From NCBI GenBank assembly GCA_009937555.1, contig JAACFD010000102.1:1-7140 (forward strand): a DNA stretch of 7,140 nucleotides. Direction: 5' to 3'. Below, piece by piece: positions 6,801-7,140 of this stretch. Each line of letters begins with the position of its first letter. Position 1 is the first letter of the stretch. Made by a program: the position numbers and the translations under genes. The DNA comes from Chlamydiales bacterium (GTDB taxonomy: Bacteria; Chlamydiota; Chlamydiia; Chlamydiales; JAACFD01). The notes under the pieces are model-generated. The model was not told where the DNA came from. It saw nothing but the letters and a program-made list of their open reading frames with translations, and ran no database searches.

Positions 6801-7140
6801 CTTCATCATCATCTCTGAATGATTCAAAGGAAGTTCCAATAATATCGAAATAATCTTCAGAGTGCTTAGCTTCTAACTCTTCTAAAAACTCAAGAGGAGG
6901 GATAATACGATCCCATGCTTCCAGAGCTCTCTCATCACCCGAATAAAGATTATCTAAAACAGCTTTTAATGATGTTAAGAACACAAGGTCAAACTCTTTC
7001 CACTTCCCTTCATTGAATATATCAAAAAAAGTAGGATCGATAGTACCATCAACACCGGTTTTTTCTTCTACGAACTTATTAGCAGCATGTCTGGATAACC
7101 AAAAGTAGGAGTCTGCAGGATTCTCTTGCTCTATTTCTCC
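3844..7140 (-). CDS. Giant acidic repeat protein of unknown function (5' end outside window)
   Basis: I do not recognise this protein. Its 1098 visible residues (numbered from the right edge) are strongly acidic, rich in Leu, Glu, Asp, Lys and Ser, and look almost wholly alpha-helical. No signal peptide, membrane helix, nucleotide-binding loop or protease motif is visible. It contains two diverged tandem copies of a large domain (residues about 45-550 and 613-1058), followed by a charged coiled-coil tail (about 1055-1098). The two copies are joined by a very acidic linker with GDEEEINDED. A GTG at 6982-6984 could be read as a start. However, the frame stays open for 52 codons to the edge, and the conserved W-K-E-F-D block of copy 1 lies upstream of the GTG, so the true start is beyond the window. 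The stop TAA (3844-3846) overlaps the convergent trmH stop, and a terminator follows at once. A scaffold, secreted effector or helical-repeat binding protein are all possible; none is supported by a motif. Confidence 0.85.
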   Translation of the reverse strand, partial: GEIEQENPADSYFWLSRHAANKFVEEKTGVDGTIDPTFFDIFNEGKWKEFDLVFLTSLKAVLDNLYSGDERALEAWDRIIPPLEFLEELEAKHSEDYFDIIGTSFESFRDDDEASLLEGALYIKATPEVFIKLCEMLERGSKIAMIALNQVPIDEKGESFLSDESDREERLNLAYRYVKALDKAPEEICGNIPMLCSSGANLWFYAVYNAKEKIYYEKLADSWDIVDGTNPEERSRVQAEIKDFVERFGVVENLEGSLFKTLLDKENPFKENAVFNVAAIKSEASKEILRELVGFIEQSSNEVEINALLARFFEGISVDDTEVHQALKEALVEAMADWDVEGLDAHDKDQLIIKIANFFHEVYLSDVNSQDYDEETKKEEIGKLSLLTVGYYEKVSPENLSDENSLLYIASMIAVPLTDDFEARKDVSASDFLNKSLSLARECGPDGKMGAAVLIASWYNSLRTKLTSLKSNDAGNLKNIKFLAKEAINSSKEKIKSRAVFASFFGGGLDKRQKMKMNTYIISSYLLLIESEFDVSKSKCSELREFLKNDGVLVDGDEEEINDEDIFLEEVYASLVKRELYSSFEEVFQDNPALTISKFLDGEEAYINKLKDGAWKELDPVFIVSLRKELLEALEGIDEDALPISEEQFLSEWNKAIPPGELLAVFEKTCLSEASPDPFESWKKLCISAGFISEYSSDEEIFDLLEKAGSLGLKTIEPLVKGGFELFSLDESRLDKYTEALLRAPEESIPDLESYLEGLGLTNSRWFKSSLRRVQVSFTEKLAEGSNPQLLAVKSKVDALLEKGSADKEFTLEGFIQENLPIEEGDNDKEFLLRLSSALDKVAGERVNKLLMYFLGEITLDNKEAHDSLRAAIASIEDEAVRDKLSSKIGAFFKKHYRKVVVEDGGDRRKIKEIKALYNHYYHSISVANLSSSDLFSYYNDLMNTKLDALEAEGIAPQEIYDRLFSILEYLESPGAPKVLGLSPKVRKLELLSWCKLNEAKFTEEKRAENISKVNINDELAEPGAIMHLGTITLIKNLYSLDSSLFDKDTLSEFLKRDLRAEKEAKAVLSGQEIEEQKKRIAMIETVLAEVEKVEGDA
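3967..5304 (-). repeat. Protein-level tandem repeat, copy 2 of the giant protein
   Basis: Residues about 613-1058. Landmarks matching copy 1 in order are GAWKELDPVFIVSL (613-626), WNKAIPP (653-659), RAPEE (743-747), LLMYFLGEITLDN (850-862), SKIGAFF (887-893) and LSEFLKRD (1051-1058). The offset to copy 1 falls from 568 residues at the start to 508 at the end, showing net deletion or insertion since duplication. The DNA of the two copies is not obviously similar, so the duplication is old. Confidence 0.7.
5491..7008 (-). repeat. Protein-level tandem repeat, copy 1 of the giant protein
   Basis: Residues about 45-550 of the visible protein. Landmarks are GKWKEFDLVFLTSL (45-58), WDRIIPP (76-82), KAPEE (183-187), LLARFFEGISVDD (308-320), IKIANFF (353-359) and LREFLKND (543-550). 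Each has a counterpart in copy 2 in the same order. Copy 1 is longer by about 60 residues because of insertions in its middle and C-terminal parts. The 44 visible residues before it resemble the linker that precedes copy 2 only weakly, so an earlier copy upstream is possible but not shown. Confidence 0.7.

Noticed and set aside
1..7140. CRISPR array, tRNA, rRNA, insertion sequence or toxin-antitoxin pair
   Set aside because: No spaced direct repeats, no cloverleaf or rRNA-like stretch, no transposase or terminal repeats, and no adjacent small gene pair with toxin or antitoxin features were seen.

Overview
The window is AT-rich bacterial chromosomal DNA, densely packed with genes. It contains six protein-coding genes, one of them cut by the right edge. 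It shows no rRNA, tRNA, CRISPR array, transposase or phage gene. A signal peptide with a lipobox, and a KdsC-like sugar phosphatase beside a surface-polymer glycosyltransferase, point to a Gram-negative bacterium. The N-terminal part of the TrmH-type methyltransferase recalls homologues from Bdellovibrionota and myxobacteria. A low-GC member of that broad group would fit, but this is only a guess and the sequence does not settle the taxon.

Layout from left to right. Positions 1-92 hold no certain gene. 93-683 (minus) encodes an unrecognised soluble coiled-coil protein with its own candidate extended -10 promoter. 842-2352 (minus) is a two-gene operon: a CDP-glycerol glycerophosphotransferase-like GT-B enzyme (1357-2352) followed, with a 7-bp overlap, by a KdsC/YrbI-like HAD phosphatase (842-1363). 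A good sigma70-like promoter lies at 2388-2417. 2427-2975 (minus) encodes a small unrecognised lipoprotein. It is divergent from a plus-strand trmH/SpoU 2'-O-methyltransferase (3134-3847) whose start codon lies inside a perfect 12-bp inverted repeat. The methyltransferase converges on, and overlaps by 4 bp, a very large acidic minus-strand gene (3844 to the right edge). The intrinsic terminator of that gene is embedded in the last codons of trmH on the other strand.

How the genes may work together: the glycosyltransferase and HAD phosphatase plausibly act in one pathway, making or transferring a phosphorylated sugar or polyol onto a surface polysaccharide. The methyltransferase is an RNA-modification housekeeping gene. 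The lipoprotein, the coiled-coil protein and the giant protein have no assignable function.

The most notable unexplained object is the giant protein. Its 1098 visible residues contain two diverged tandem copies of a domain of about 450-510 residues, each opening with a W-K-E-(F/L)-D-x-V-F block. The frame is open to the window edge, so the protein is longer and may carry more copies. I could not identify a defence, secretion or mobile system from the sequence alone.
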